DNA from: an uncultured Clostridia bacterium
GTDB taxonomy: Bacteria > Bacillota > Clostridia > Christensenellales > UBA1242
Assembly (NCBI GenBank): GCA_948439925.1
Contig: CAOJNR010000029.1
Coordinates: 1 to 10,076 of the forward strand
Reading direction: 5' to 3'
DNA length: 10,076 nucleotides
Below the pieces are notes generated by a model. It did no database searches and had not been told where the DNA came from. It saw only the letters and a list, made by a program, of their open reading frames with translations. The position numbers and the translations under genes are program-made. Positions 1-5,504 of the stretch are shown here, piece by piece (within the stretch, counting starts at the first letter, position 1; every line of letters starts with the position of its first letter).

Positions 1-145
1 AATCAAACATGCCATGGGTAATCCATTTATTTATATCTTGAATTCCTTTACCTGACGCTTTTGTTTTATCATAAGCCTGCGCAAAAAGGACTTTGAGTTT
101 CGCATAGTTTGCAATCGTGTCATCAATATCAAATCCGATATTCAT
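1..145 (-). CDS. HAD-superfamily hydrolase, N-terminal part (partial)
   Basis: Only the first 48 codons lie in the window; the rest runs off the left edge. The protein begins MNIGFDIDDTIANY. The D-I-D-D-T stretch is HAD motif I (DxDxT/V), with Asp6 as the expected nucleophile and Asp8 as the acid/base. HAD enzymes are cytosolic phosphatases, nucleotidases or related phosphotransferases. A motif I this close to the N terminus is seen in small 5'(3')-deoxyribonucleotidase-like and other short HAD proteins, but the subclass cannot be set from this fragment. The ATG at 143-145 is chosen because GGAGG (151-155) sits five bases upstream of it. The 79-base gap to the radical SAM gene upstream is almost pure A/T, with no clear hairpin terminator and no convincing promoter, so the two may be cotranscribed. 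Family assignment is fairly safe; the substrate is unknown. Confidence 0.72.
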   Translation of the reverse strand, partial: MNIGFDIDDTIANYAKLKVLFAQAYDKTKASGKGIQDINKWITHGMFD

Positions 146-224
146 TTAGTCCTCCGTTTTTTATTATTTTATCATAAAAAAAACAAAATAAAAAATATTT
201 TACCTTGTTTTAATATATTTCTTT

Positions 225-644
225 TCACTTTTCAAAAATTTTTATCCTGTCTTTTATAACCTTGTCTTTGCATAAAATTTTGATTTCTTCTTTAACTTTC
301 TTCCAGTATGTTTGGTCATTCTCGCGATATATTTTATCATATAAATTAACCAAATTTGGATGGCTCTCTTTTATATATTTAAGCATTCTGACTTTGAACT
401 CATTACGAAGCTCCAAAGCGTCAAACCAAATCTCTGATGCATAATTTCCACATCTTTCTATTAAAGCCTTAACGTCTGTCAATCCTGGCAAAATTGGAGA
501 GATAAATAAAACAACACCAACTCCATTTTCATGCAAAGCTTTCATGGTTTCAATGCGGTCTTTTACTGAAAGTTCATATTCAAGGTCAGATGCAATTTTT
601 TCATCAAGCACGCATAAAGAAATGACAACTTTAACGTTTGCCAT
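225..644 (-). CDS. Radical SAM protein, SplB/COG1533 family, C-terminal part (out of frame with its N-terminal half)
   Basis: About 139 residues beginning MANVKVVISLCVLDEKIA and ending IKIFEK at a TGA stop. This is the second half of the radical SAM barrel of the SplB-like (COG1533, 'DNA repair photolyase') family. The VVISLCVLDE strand, the segment with E-L-S-V-K-D-R-I-E-T-M-K-A-L and the V-V-L-F-I-S-P-I-L-P-G-L-T-D strand are the usual elements after the TKS strand of the first half. It continues the N-terminal half at 631-1041 one frame over. No start codon with a ribosome binding site is visible here: the open frame extends back to a TTG at 675-677, but that stretch is the N-terminal half read out of frame. 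Removing one A from the A8 run (644-651) joins the halves into one protein of about 271 residues. Alone, this fragment would lack the iron-sulfur cysteines and be inactive. Confidence 0.75.
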   Translation of the reverse strand: MANVKVVISLCVLDEKIASDLEYELSVKDRIETMKALHENGVGVVLFISPILPGLTDVKALIERCGNYASEIWFDALELRNEFKVRMLKYIKESHPNLVNLYDKIYRENDQTYWKKVKEEIKILCKDKVIKDRIKIFEK

Positions 645-1041
645 TTTTTTTGAAAATTTCAAGGTCATCAAGCACAAGTTTTGACTTCGTTTGAATTGTC
701 ACTGCGCAATCAATTTCAGACAATTCCTCCAAAACTTTTCTTGTGCGACGATATTTTTCTTCAAAAGGATTATATGGTTCAGTGACAGTTCCAATAATAA
801 TTCGTTTACCCCTGACTTTTCTTTCGGTCACACTCTTCCAATTCTTAACATCAAGAAAAGTTCCCCACTCCTCTTTGTGCTTTGAGAATCTGCTCATAAA
901 ACATGCGTAGCAAAACTTGCAGTCGAACGTGCAACCAGTATATGTGTTAATTGCAAAATCAAAGCCCTCTACTTGACAACGGTTGCAAATGTCCCAAACG
1001 TCCACTTCTTGAACGAGAATTTTATCTATATCAGTTTTCAT
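631..1041 (-). CDS. Radical SAM protein, SplB/COG1533 family, N-terminal catalytic part (frameshifted)
   Basis: Contains the radical SAM signature CX3CX2C in Y-T-G-C-T-F-D-C-K-F-C-Y (Cys37, Cys41, Cys44), which binds the 4Fe-4S cluster that cleaves S-adenosylmethionine. It is followed by I-I-I-G-T-V-T-E-P-Y-N-P and T-I-Q-T-K-S-K-L-V-L, both typical of the SplB-like/Rv2578c-type group. Members include spore photoproduct lyase, but most are uncharacterised, so a DNA repair role should not be assumed. Extra cysteines occur at 19 and 22 (C-N-R-C) and 47. The native frame holds to Lys132 in the A8 run (644-651); beyond it this frame reads N-G-K-R and stops at TAA, while the rest of the domain continues one frame over. 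The ATG at 1039-1041 is the only possible start before the cluster motif, because an in-frame TAA lies eight codons upstream. No Shine-Dalgarno is present and the -10 box ends six bases before the ATG, so the mRNA is probably leaderless. Confidence 0.8.
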   Translation of the reverse strand: MKTDIDKILVQEVDVWDICNRCQVEGFDFAINTYTGCTFDCKFCYACFMSRFSKHKEEWGTFLDVKNWKSVTERKVRGKRIIIGTVTEPYNPFEEKYRRTRKVLEELSEIDCAVTIQTKSKLVLDDLEIFKKNGKR

Positions 1042-1047
1042 AACTCG

Positions 1048-1076
1048 ATGATAACAAAATTCATTTTATTCGTCAA
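1048..1076 (-). promoter_or_regulatory. Promoter of the radical SAM gene
   Basis: Reading the minus strand, a -35 box TTGACG (1071-1076) is followed by a 17-base spacer and a -10 box TATCAT (1048-1053). Each differs from the housekeeping consensus at one position and the spacing is ideal. The -10 box is only six bases from the ATG, so initiation seven bases downstream would fall on or beside the first base of the start codon. Confidence 0.75.
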
Positions 1077-1082
1077 ACTTTT

Positions 1083-1099
1083 TACGCAATTTTTGCGTA
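1083..1099. repeat. Perfect 7-bp inverted repeat in the divergent promoter region
   Basis: TACGCAA TTT TTGCGTA is a perfect 7-bp inverted repeat with a three-base centre. It lies seven bases upstream of the -35 box of the minus-strand promoter and about 40 bases upstream of the plus-strand -35 box. It is not followed by a U tract that would suit a terminator for either flanking gene. A regulator binding site serving the divergent promoters is possible; a chance AT-rich palindrome is also possible. Confidence 0.35.
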
Positions 1100-1138
1100 T
1101 TCTTTCTTTATTATTAATAAAAAAAATGAAAAACCCTC

Positions 1139-1166
1139 TTGACAATCCCCCCTCCACGAGTATAAT
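1139..1166 (+). promoter_or_regulatory. Strong promoter of the 156-residue hypothetical gene
   Basis: A perfect -35 box TTGACA (1139-1144) and a perfect -10 box TATAAT (1161-1166) are separated by a 16-base, C-rich spacer. Initiation is expected near 1173, giving a leader of about 16 bases that contains the ribosome binding site AAGGA (1177-1181) ahead of the ATG at 1189. Confidence 0.85.
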
Positions 1167-1188
1167 AGAAATATCAAAGGAATAAATA

Positions 1189-1659
1189 ATGAAAATTTGT
1201 AAGAAGGACCAAGAAACAATAGAAAAAGAAAAAAAAGAATGGGAAATTGCAAAAGTTGCTTTACATGGTAATATAGAGCCTTTCAACACATGTGAGTATT
1301 ATATCATTGACCAAGACAATAAACAGATTGATATTTGGGGTTTGTCTATAAAGGAGATCGCTTGTGTAATTATGACCTCAAATGACTTTGAGATAACAAA
1401 ATATATAAATGATAAACAAAAAATAAACAATTTTACAACACTTAAAAAAATTATAGATTTAAAGAAGTATTGCAAAAGTTCTGGGAGTATCAGCCTTTTA
1501 AATTATGTTATTGGCTCGCTCGGTGGAAATAAATTGCTTTCAAAAGCAAGAGAATTTGTTGAATATGAAAAGAACATCAACGGGAAAGAAATTTCACTTG
1601 AACAAATGATTAACAATTTAGCAAATTTTGAGCAAAGTAAAGAAAACCAAAATTTCTAA
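1189..1659 (+). CDS. Hypothetical protein, 156 residues, family not recognised
   Basis: The ATG at 1189 is supported by AAGGA seven bases upstream and by a consensus promoter just before it. The protein starts MKICKKDQETIEKEKKEW and is rich in Lys, Asn, Ile and Glu. It has no signal peptide, no hydrophobic stretch long enough for a membrane segment, and no motif I can name. The first 25 residues are highly charged and probably helical. A middle part (about 40-100) mixes hydrophobic and charged residues, a short Ser/Gly-containing segment (S-G-S-I-S-L-L-N-Y-V-I-G-S-L-G-G) spans about residues 103-118, and the end is helical and charged. A soluble, mostly helical cytosolic protein is likely. 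Codon choice is more A/T-biased than in rpoBC (many AAA, ATA, AAT), which fits a less conserved or acquired gene but is not proof. It is divergent from the radical SAM gene and convergent with rpoC. No function is proposed. Confidence 0.78.
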   Translation: MKICKKDQETIEKEKKEWEIAKVALHGNIEPFNTCEYYIIDQDNKQIDIWGLSIKEIACVIMTSNDFEITKYINDKQKINNFTTLKKIIDLKKYCKSSGSISLLNYVIGSLGGNKLLSKAREFVEYEKNINGKEISLEQMINNLANFEQSKENQNF

Positions 1660-1710
1660 AATTTCAAAAAAAGTTTAATTTAATGCACTTTTCTATAATA
1701 TTAATAACAC

Positions 1711-1742
1711 AAAAAAAGTAGTGAATTTTCACTACTTTTTTT
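1711..1742. terminator. Bidirectional rho-independent terminator between rpoC and the plus-strand gene
   Basis: A 15-bp perfect inverted repeat (AAAAAAAGTAGTGAA / TTCACTACTTTTTTT) surrounds a TT centre. The GTAGTGAA core forms the stem, and A7/T7 tracts flank it on both sides, so it can act in both directions. It lies 13 bases past the rpoC stop (minus strand) and 52 bases past the stop of the plus-strand gene, closing both units. Confidence 0.9.
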
Positions 1743-1754
1743 CTATCTTCAAAA

Positions 1755-3683
1755 TTATGCTATTGTTGAATCAGTTGAAACTGTTTCTGTTGTGTCGTTA
1801 TCTGTATCTTTAACAACAACTGGCATAACTGAACGATATTTTTTAAGTCCAGTTCCTGCTGGGATAAGTTTTCCAATGATAACGTTCTCTTTAAGACCGA
1901 TAAGATTGTCGATCTTACCTTTAACAGACGCATCAGTAAGAGTTCTTGAAGTTTCTTGGAATGATGCAGCTGAAAGGAAAGACTCAGTTGAAAGAGATGC
2001 CTTTGTGATACCGAGAAGAATACGCTTAACAGTTGCAGGAACTCCGCCTTCTGAAAGCACTCTCTCGTTCTCTTCGTCGCAACGATAAACGTCAACGATT
2101 TCGCCTGGAAGAAGATTTGTGTCACCAGCAGACTCAACTTTAACCTTTTTGAGCATTTGACGAATGATAATTTCAACGTGTTTATCGTTAACAGTAACGT
2201 CTTGTCCGCGATATGTTGAAATGATTTGGTTCAAGAGATATTCTTGAACACCCTTGATACCTCTCATTCTGAGAAGTTCGGCTGGGTTGATTGCACCAGC
2301 AGTGAGTTGAGAGCCTGGCTCAACAGTGTCACCATTCTTAACCATCAAAACAGCAGGTTTCTTTGCTTCATATTCAACATCACCTTCACGAGATGCAACA
2401 GTGATATAGTAATATTTGTTATCTTGTCTGATTGAAACCTTTCCTGAAACCTCAGAAAGAAGAGATTCGCCCTTAGGTTTTCTTGCTTCAAAGATTTCTT
2501 CAACACGAGGAAGACCTTGTGTGATATCGAGCGCAGACGCAACACCGCCTGAGTGGAATGTTCTCATTGTGAGCTGAGTTCCCGGTTCACCGATTGACTG
2601 AGCAGCCACGATACCAACCGCTTCACCAACAGTGACCATATTTTTGTTTGAAAGGTCACGACCATAACACTTAGCACACACGCCATGCTTGCAACGGCAA
2701 GTGAGAAGTGAACGGATTTGAACTTTTGTGATTCCAGCAGAAGCAATTTGGTTTGCTTGGTCTTGTGAAATCATAGTGTTTGCAGGAACGATAATTTCGT
2801 TAGTCTTAGGATTTACAACATCATCAACAGCAACTCTGCCAGCAACGCGCTCAGCAACAGTTTCTTGAACGATACCATCAACAACGAGGTCACTCACCCA
2901 CATACCTTTAACTTTTTCACCAGCGTCAGCAAAGCAGTCCTCAGTTGTGACAACAACATCTTGTGAAATATCAACAAGACGACGAGTAAGGTAACCTGAG
3001 TCGGCTGTTTTAAGTGCTGTATCGGTAAGACCTTTACGGATACCACGCGCTGAAAGGAAGTATTCCATTGGTGTCAAGCCTTTACGGAAACTTGACTTGA
3101 TAGGAATATCGATTTTCTCACCTGATGCGGTTGTTTTAATTCCGACCATACCGCAAGTTGAGTTCAACTGACCCTTAGAACCACGCGCACCAGAAACGGC
3201 CATGATTTTGAATGGGTTGAAGTCATCGAGAGTGTCGAAAAGAAGAGTTTCAACTTGTTTCTTGGCATCTTCCCAAATTTCAATATTATTTTTAAGTTTT
3301 TCGTCAAGAGTGATAAGACCACGACGAAGAAGTTTTTCATTTTCGAGCGCCTTATTTTCAGCCTCTTTCAAGATTTCTTGCTTGCCTTCTGGCTCATTGA
3401 TATCGAACACGTTAACAGTGAGCGCGCCGAGAGTTGAATATTTGTAACCACACTCTTTGATTTTATCAACAAGTTTAGCACATTCTGTTGTTCCAAGTTT
3501 GTCATAAGCAACAGCAAGGATATTTTGAAGGTCTTTCTTTACGATAAATTTGTTAAATTCAAGTTCACAAATGTTCTCTTCCTTGCTTCTATCAACAAAG
3601 CCAAGATTTTGAGGAATATATTGGTTGAATAAGATACGTCCAACAGAAGTTTCAATACGTTTTGAGTAAACTTTTCCATTAAC
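1755..3683 (-). CDS. rpoC: RNA polymerase subunit beta-prime, C-terminal part (rpoC, separated from its N-terminal part by a deletion/frameshift)
   Basis: Frame open from the GTT at 3681-3683 (just after an in-frame TGA at 3684-3686) to TAA at 1755: 642 residues. It opens V-N-G-K-V-Y-S-K-R-I-E-T-S-V-G-R, the normal RpoC continuation. Numbered from that Val, it holds SGARG and the F-loop (about 164-185), the bridge helix (about 201-238, with ALKTADSGYLTRRLVD), the second zinc site (Cys250, 329, 336, 339), the trigger loop TQLTMRTFHSGG with Met373, Arg374 and His377, then ITQGLPRVEEIFEARKPK, KHVEIIIRQML, and GLKENVIIGKLIPAGTG near the end. A 25-residue Thr/Asp-rich tail finishes the protein. 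The F-loop is unusual (see findings). The first ATG/GTG/TTG in frame is a GTG at 3408-3410, after 91 conserved codons and without a ribosome binding site, so this is not an independent split gene. With the N-terminal part it totals 1162 residues, somewhat short of the usual ~1200. Confidence 0.93.
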   Translation of the reverse strand, partial: VNGKVYSKRIETSVGRILFNQYIPQNLGFVDRSKEENICELEFNKFIVKKDLQNILAVAYDKLGTTECAKLVDKIKECGYKYSTLGALTVNVFDINEPEGKQEILKEAENKALENEKLLRRGLITLDEKLKNNIEIWEDAKKQVETLLFDTLDDFNPFKIMAVSGARGSKGQLNSTCGMVGIKTTASGEKIDIPIKSSFRKGLTPMEYFLSARGIRKGLTDTALKTADSGYLTRRLVDISQDVVVTTEDCFADAGEKVKGMWVSDLVVDGIVQETVAERVAGRVAVDDVVNPKTNEIIVPANTMISQDQANQIASAGITKVQIRSLLTCRCKHGVCAKCYGRDLSNKNMVTVGEAVGIVAAQSIGEPGTQLTMRTFHSGGVASALDITQGLPRVEEIFEARKPKGESLLSEVSGKVSIRQDNKYYYITVASREGDVEYEAKKPAVLMVKNGDTVEPGSQLTAGAINPAELLRMRGIKGVQEYLLNQIISTYRGQDVTVNDKHVEIIIRQMLKKVKVESAGDTNLLPGEIVDVYRCDEENERVLSEGGVPATVKRILLGITKASLSTESFLSAASFQETSRTLTDASVKGKIDNLIGLKENVIIGKLIPAGTGLKKYRSVMPVVVKDTDNDTTETVSTDSTIA

Positions 3684-5242
3684 TCAGAAGAATAAACTCC
3701 GCCCTCACCTTTTGAGCCAGGCTTAATCATTGTCATGTAAGCACAACCCAAAATGATATCTTGACCAGGTGTTACGATTGGCTCACCTGATGAAAGTTTC
3801 AAGATGTTGTTTGAAGCAAGCATAAGGTTTCTTGCCTCAGTTCTTGAATCGATTGAAAGAGGAACGTGAACAGACATTTGGTCACCGTCGAAGTCGGCGT
3901 TGAAAGCAGCGCAGACTGCTGGGTGAAGTTTGATTGCTCTTCCTTCAACAAGAACAGGCTCGAATGCTTGAACTGAAAGTCTGTGAAGTGTTGGAGCACG
4001 GTTAAGGAACACTGGATGGTCTTTAATAACTTCTGCGAGAATATCCCAAACCACAGGTTTTTCTTTATCAATCATGCGTTTTGCAGATTTGATATTGTGA
4101 GATTTGTTAAGGTCAACAAGACGGTTGATAATGAAAGGCTTGAAAAGTTCAAGAGCCATCTCTTTTGGAAGACCGCATTGATACATTTTAAGTTCTGGTC
4201 CAATAACGATAACTGAACGACCTGAATAGTCAACACGTTTTCCAAGAAGGTTCAATCTGAAACGACCTTGCTTACCGCCAAGCATAGCAGTGAGAGATTT
4301 GAGGTCACGTTGTTTTGAAGATTGAACTGCCTTTCCGCGTTTACCGTTATCAATAAGGTTGTCAACTGACTCTTGGAGCATACGCTTTTCGTTTCTGATG
4401 ATAACGTCAGGCGCGCCAAGTTCCATAAGTTTTTTAAGACGATTGTTTCTGTTGATTACACGACGATAGAGGTCATTGAGGTCACTTGTTGCATAACGTC
4501 CGCCATCAAGTGGAACCATAGGACGAAGTTCTGGTGGAAGAACAGGGATAACGTCCATAACCATCCAAGTTGGATTGTTTCCACTCTTGATGAAAGATTC
4601 AACAACATCAAGTTTCTTCATTGCCTTGATTTTTCTTTGACCTTTCATTGTCACAAGTGCTTTTTTGAGTTCTTTTGACTCTTTTTCAAGGTCAACTTCG
4701 CCAAGAAGTTGTTTAACAGCCTCAGCACCCATGCCAACAACAAAGCCATTCTCGCCATATTTTTCACAAGCGTCACGATATTCTTTGTCAGTGATAACTT
4801 GTTTATAGACAAAATCTGTCTGCTTTGGATCAAGCACAACATAGCAAACATAATAAACCACTTGTTCAAGTGCCTTAGGAGTCATTTCAAGGAGAGTTCC
4901 AATCTTTGAAGGAACATTTCTGAAATACCAAATGTGTGTGCAAGGAGCAGCAAGCTCGATATGACCCATACGTTCACGGCGAACTTTTGCTCTTGTAACT
5001 TCAACACCACACTTGTCGCAGACAACGCCCTTGTAGCGCACGCGCTTATACTTTCCGCAGTGGCACTCCCAGTCTTTTCTAGGTCCAAAAATCTTCTCAC
5101 AGAAAAGTCCGTCTTTTTCAGGCTTTTGTGTGCGATAGTTGATTGTTTCTGGCTTAGTCACCTCACCATAAGACCATTCTCTGATCTTTTCAGGTGAAGC
5201 GATACCAATTTTAATTGAATCAAAGTTGTTAAGTTCAAACAT
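3539..5242 (-). CDS. rpoC: RNA polymerase subunit beta-prime, N-terminal part (rpoC, frame broken near 3683)
   Basis: Beta-prime forms the catalytic cleft with beta and carries the active-site Mg ion. The start MFELNNFDSIKIGIASPEKI at 5240-5242 is preceded by AGGGAGA. Residues 1-520 are normal RpoC: N-terminal zinc site (Cys60, 62, 75, 78), the R-F-R-L-N-L-L-G-K-R-V-D-Y-S-G-R-S segment (about 327-343), and the catalytic NADFDGDQM at 448-456 with Asp450, 452 and 454. TPGQDIILG and KGEGGVYSSE follow. After Glu520 (3683-3685) the frame reads L-M-E-K-F-T-Q-N and 39 further residues unlike RpoC before a stop at 3539, while true RpoC resumes one frame over at 3683. The usual segment between GEG-V-F/Y-SS and the I-E-T-T-V-G-R element, including a conserved L-H-A/T motif, is missing. 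It lies 262 bases after rpoB and is probably cotranscribed with it, as no good promoter is visible between them. Confidence 0.93.
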   Translation of the reverse strand: MFELNNFDSIKIGIASPEKIREWSYGEVTKPETINYRTQKPEKDGLFCEKIFGPRKDWECHCGKYKRVRYKGVVCDKCGVEVTRAKVRRERMGHIELAAPCTHIWYFRNVPSKIGTLLEMTPKALEQVVYYVCYVVLDPKQTDFVYKQVITDKEYRDACEKYGENGFVVGMGAEAVKQLLGEVDLEKESKELKKALVTMKGQRKIKAMKKLDVVESFIKSGNNPTWMVMDVIPVLPPELRPMVPLDGGRYATSDLNDLYRRVINRNNRLKKLMELGAPDVIIRNEKRMLQESVDNLIDNGKRGKAVQSSKQRDLKSLTAMLGGKQGRFRLNLLGKRVDYSGRSVIVIGPELKMYQCGLPKEMALELFKPFIINRLVDLNKSHNIKSAKRMIDKEKPVVWDILAEVIKDHPVFLNRAPTLHRLSVQAFEPVLVEGRAIKLHPAVCAAFNADFDGDQMSVHVPLSIDSRTEARNLMLASNNILKLSSGEPIVTPGQDIILGCAYMTMIKPGSKGEGGVYSSELMEKFTQNVLKLLLDVSYSTNIFLKILALLIEARKRTFVNLNLTNLS

Positions 5243-5260
5243 AACTTTCTCCCTTTTTTG

Positions 5261-5345
5261 TTTGCTATTATTCTAAATCTGTTTGCTATTTTCTGTTTTT
5301 TATTTTAATTCGCAAATAAACTTTGCTATTTGTTTAAACGCTATT
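5261..5345. repeat. Short dispersed repeat TTTGCTATT (minus strand AATAGCAAA), 3 exact and 1 partial copies
   Basis: TTTGCTATT occurs at 5261-5269, 5282-5290 and 5322-5330, and GCTATT again at 5340-5345. Start-to-start spacings of the exact copies are 21 and 40 bases. All are in one orientation and end just upstream of the rpoC ribosome binding site. They may be a repeated binding site or decayed tandem duplication in AT-rich DNA. Confidence 0.5.
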
Positions 5346-5368
5346 TAATTTCCTCAAACTTTTTAATC

Positions 5369-5399
5369 GCAAAAATGGAAATCTTGTTTTCATTTTTGC
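5369..5399. repeat. Hairpin-forming inverted repeat in the rpoB-rpoC spacer
   Basis: GCAAAAATGGAAA (5369-5381) faces TTTTCATTTTTGC (5387-5399) across a 5-base loop. In the rpoBC mRNA this gives a 9-bp stem, one A/C mismatch and three more pairs. No U tract follows on the minus strand, so it is not a normal terminator. A processing or stability hairpin is possible. Confidence 0.45.
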
Positions 5400-5504
5400 A
5401 ACCATAAGTGGAGGGAGATTGGGACGGGGAACCGAAAGTTTAGCGGTTAGATTGTATAAGCAATCGTATCCGCGTTAAGAACTTTTGGTGCCTCCCCAGC
5501 CTCG

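Larger units (their letters stand above)
5243..5504. other. rpoB-rpoC intergenic spacer
   Basis: A 262-base gap with two parts. Next to rpoB (about 5408-5504) is a stretch visibly richer in G and C than the rest, with short hairpins AACCG/CGGTT (5430-5434 with 5444-5448) and GATTG/CAATC (5450-5454 with 5461-5465), plus a longer-range GGAGG (5410-5414) / CCTCC (5491-5495) match. Next to rpoC (5243-5400) it is AT-rich and holds the short repeats and hairpin listed separately. I see no consensus promoter, terminator U tract or convincing small gene, so it is probably transcribed as part of the rpoBC mRNA. It may act in mRNA processing or stability, but nothing in the sequence proves this. Confidence 0.6.

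Noticed and set aside
1038..1289. An 83-residue minus-strand open frame through the divergent promoter region.
   Set aside because: It crosses two strong opposing promoters and overlaps the plus-strand gene antisense, with no ribosome binding site or recognisable domain; it ends at the radical SAM start by coincidence.
3539..3682. rpoC as a natural split gene (cyanobacteria/plastid rpoC1-rpoC2 type) or a programmed frameshift.
   Set aside because: The break lies upstream of the cyanobacterial split point, the second part lacks a start for 91 conserved codons, and a frameshift could not restore the missing conserved residues.
5334..5405. A 23-codon basic ORF (starts M-V-A-K-M-K-T-R) on the minus strand in the rpoB-rpoC spacer, a possible leader peptide.
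   Set aside because: No Shine-Dalgarno (the upstream bases are C/T-rich), and its sequence is largely the inverted-repeat hairpin; an open frame this short is expected by chance.
5450..5481. A weak promoter-like pair (TTCTTA, 17 bases, TATACA) on the minus strand in the rpoB-rpoC spacer.
   Set aside because: Both hexamers match the consensus poorly, far below the other promoters in this window, so an internal rpoC promoter is not supported.
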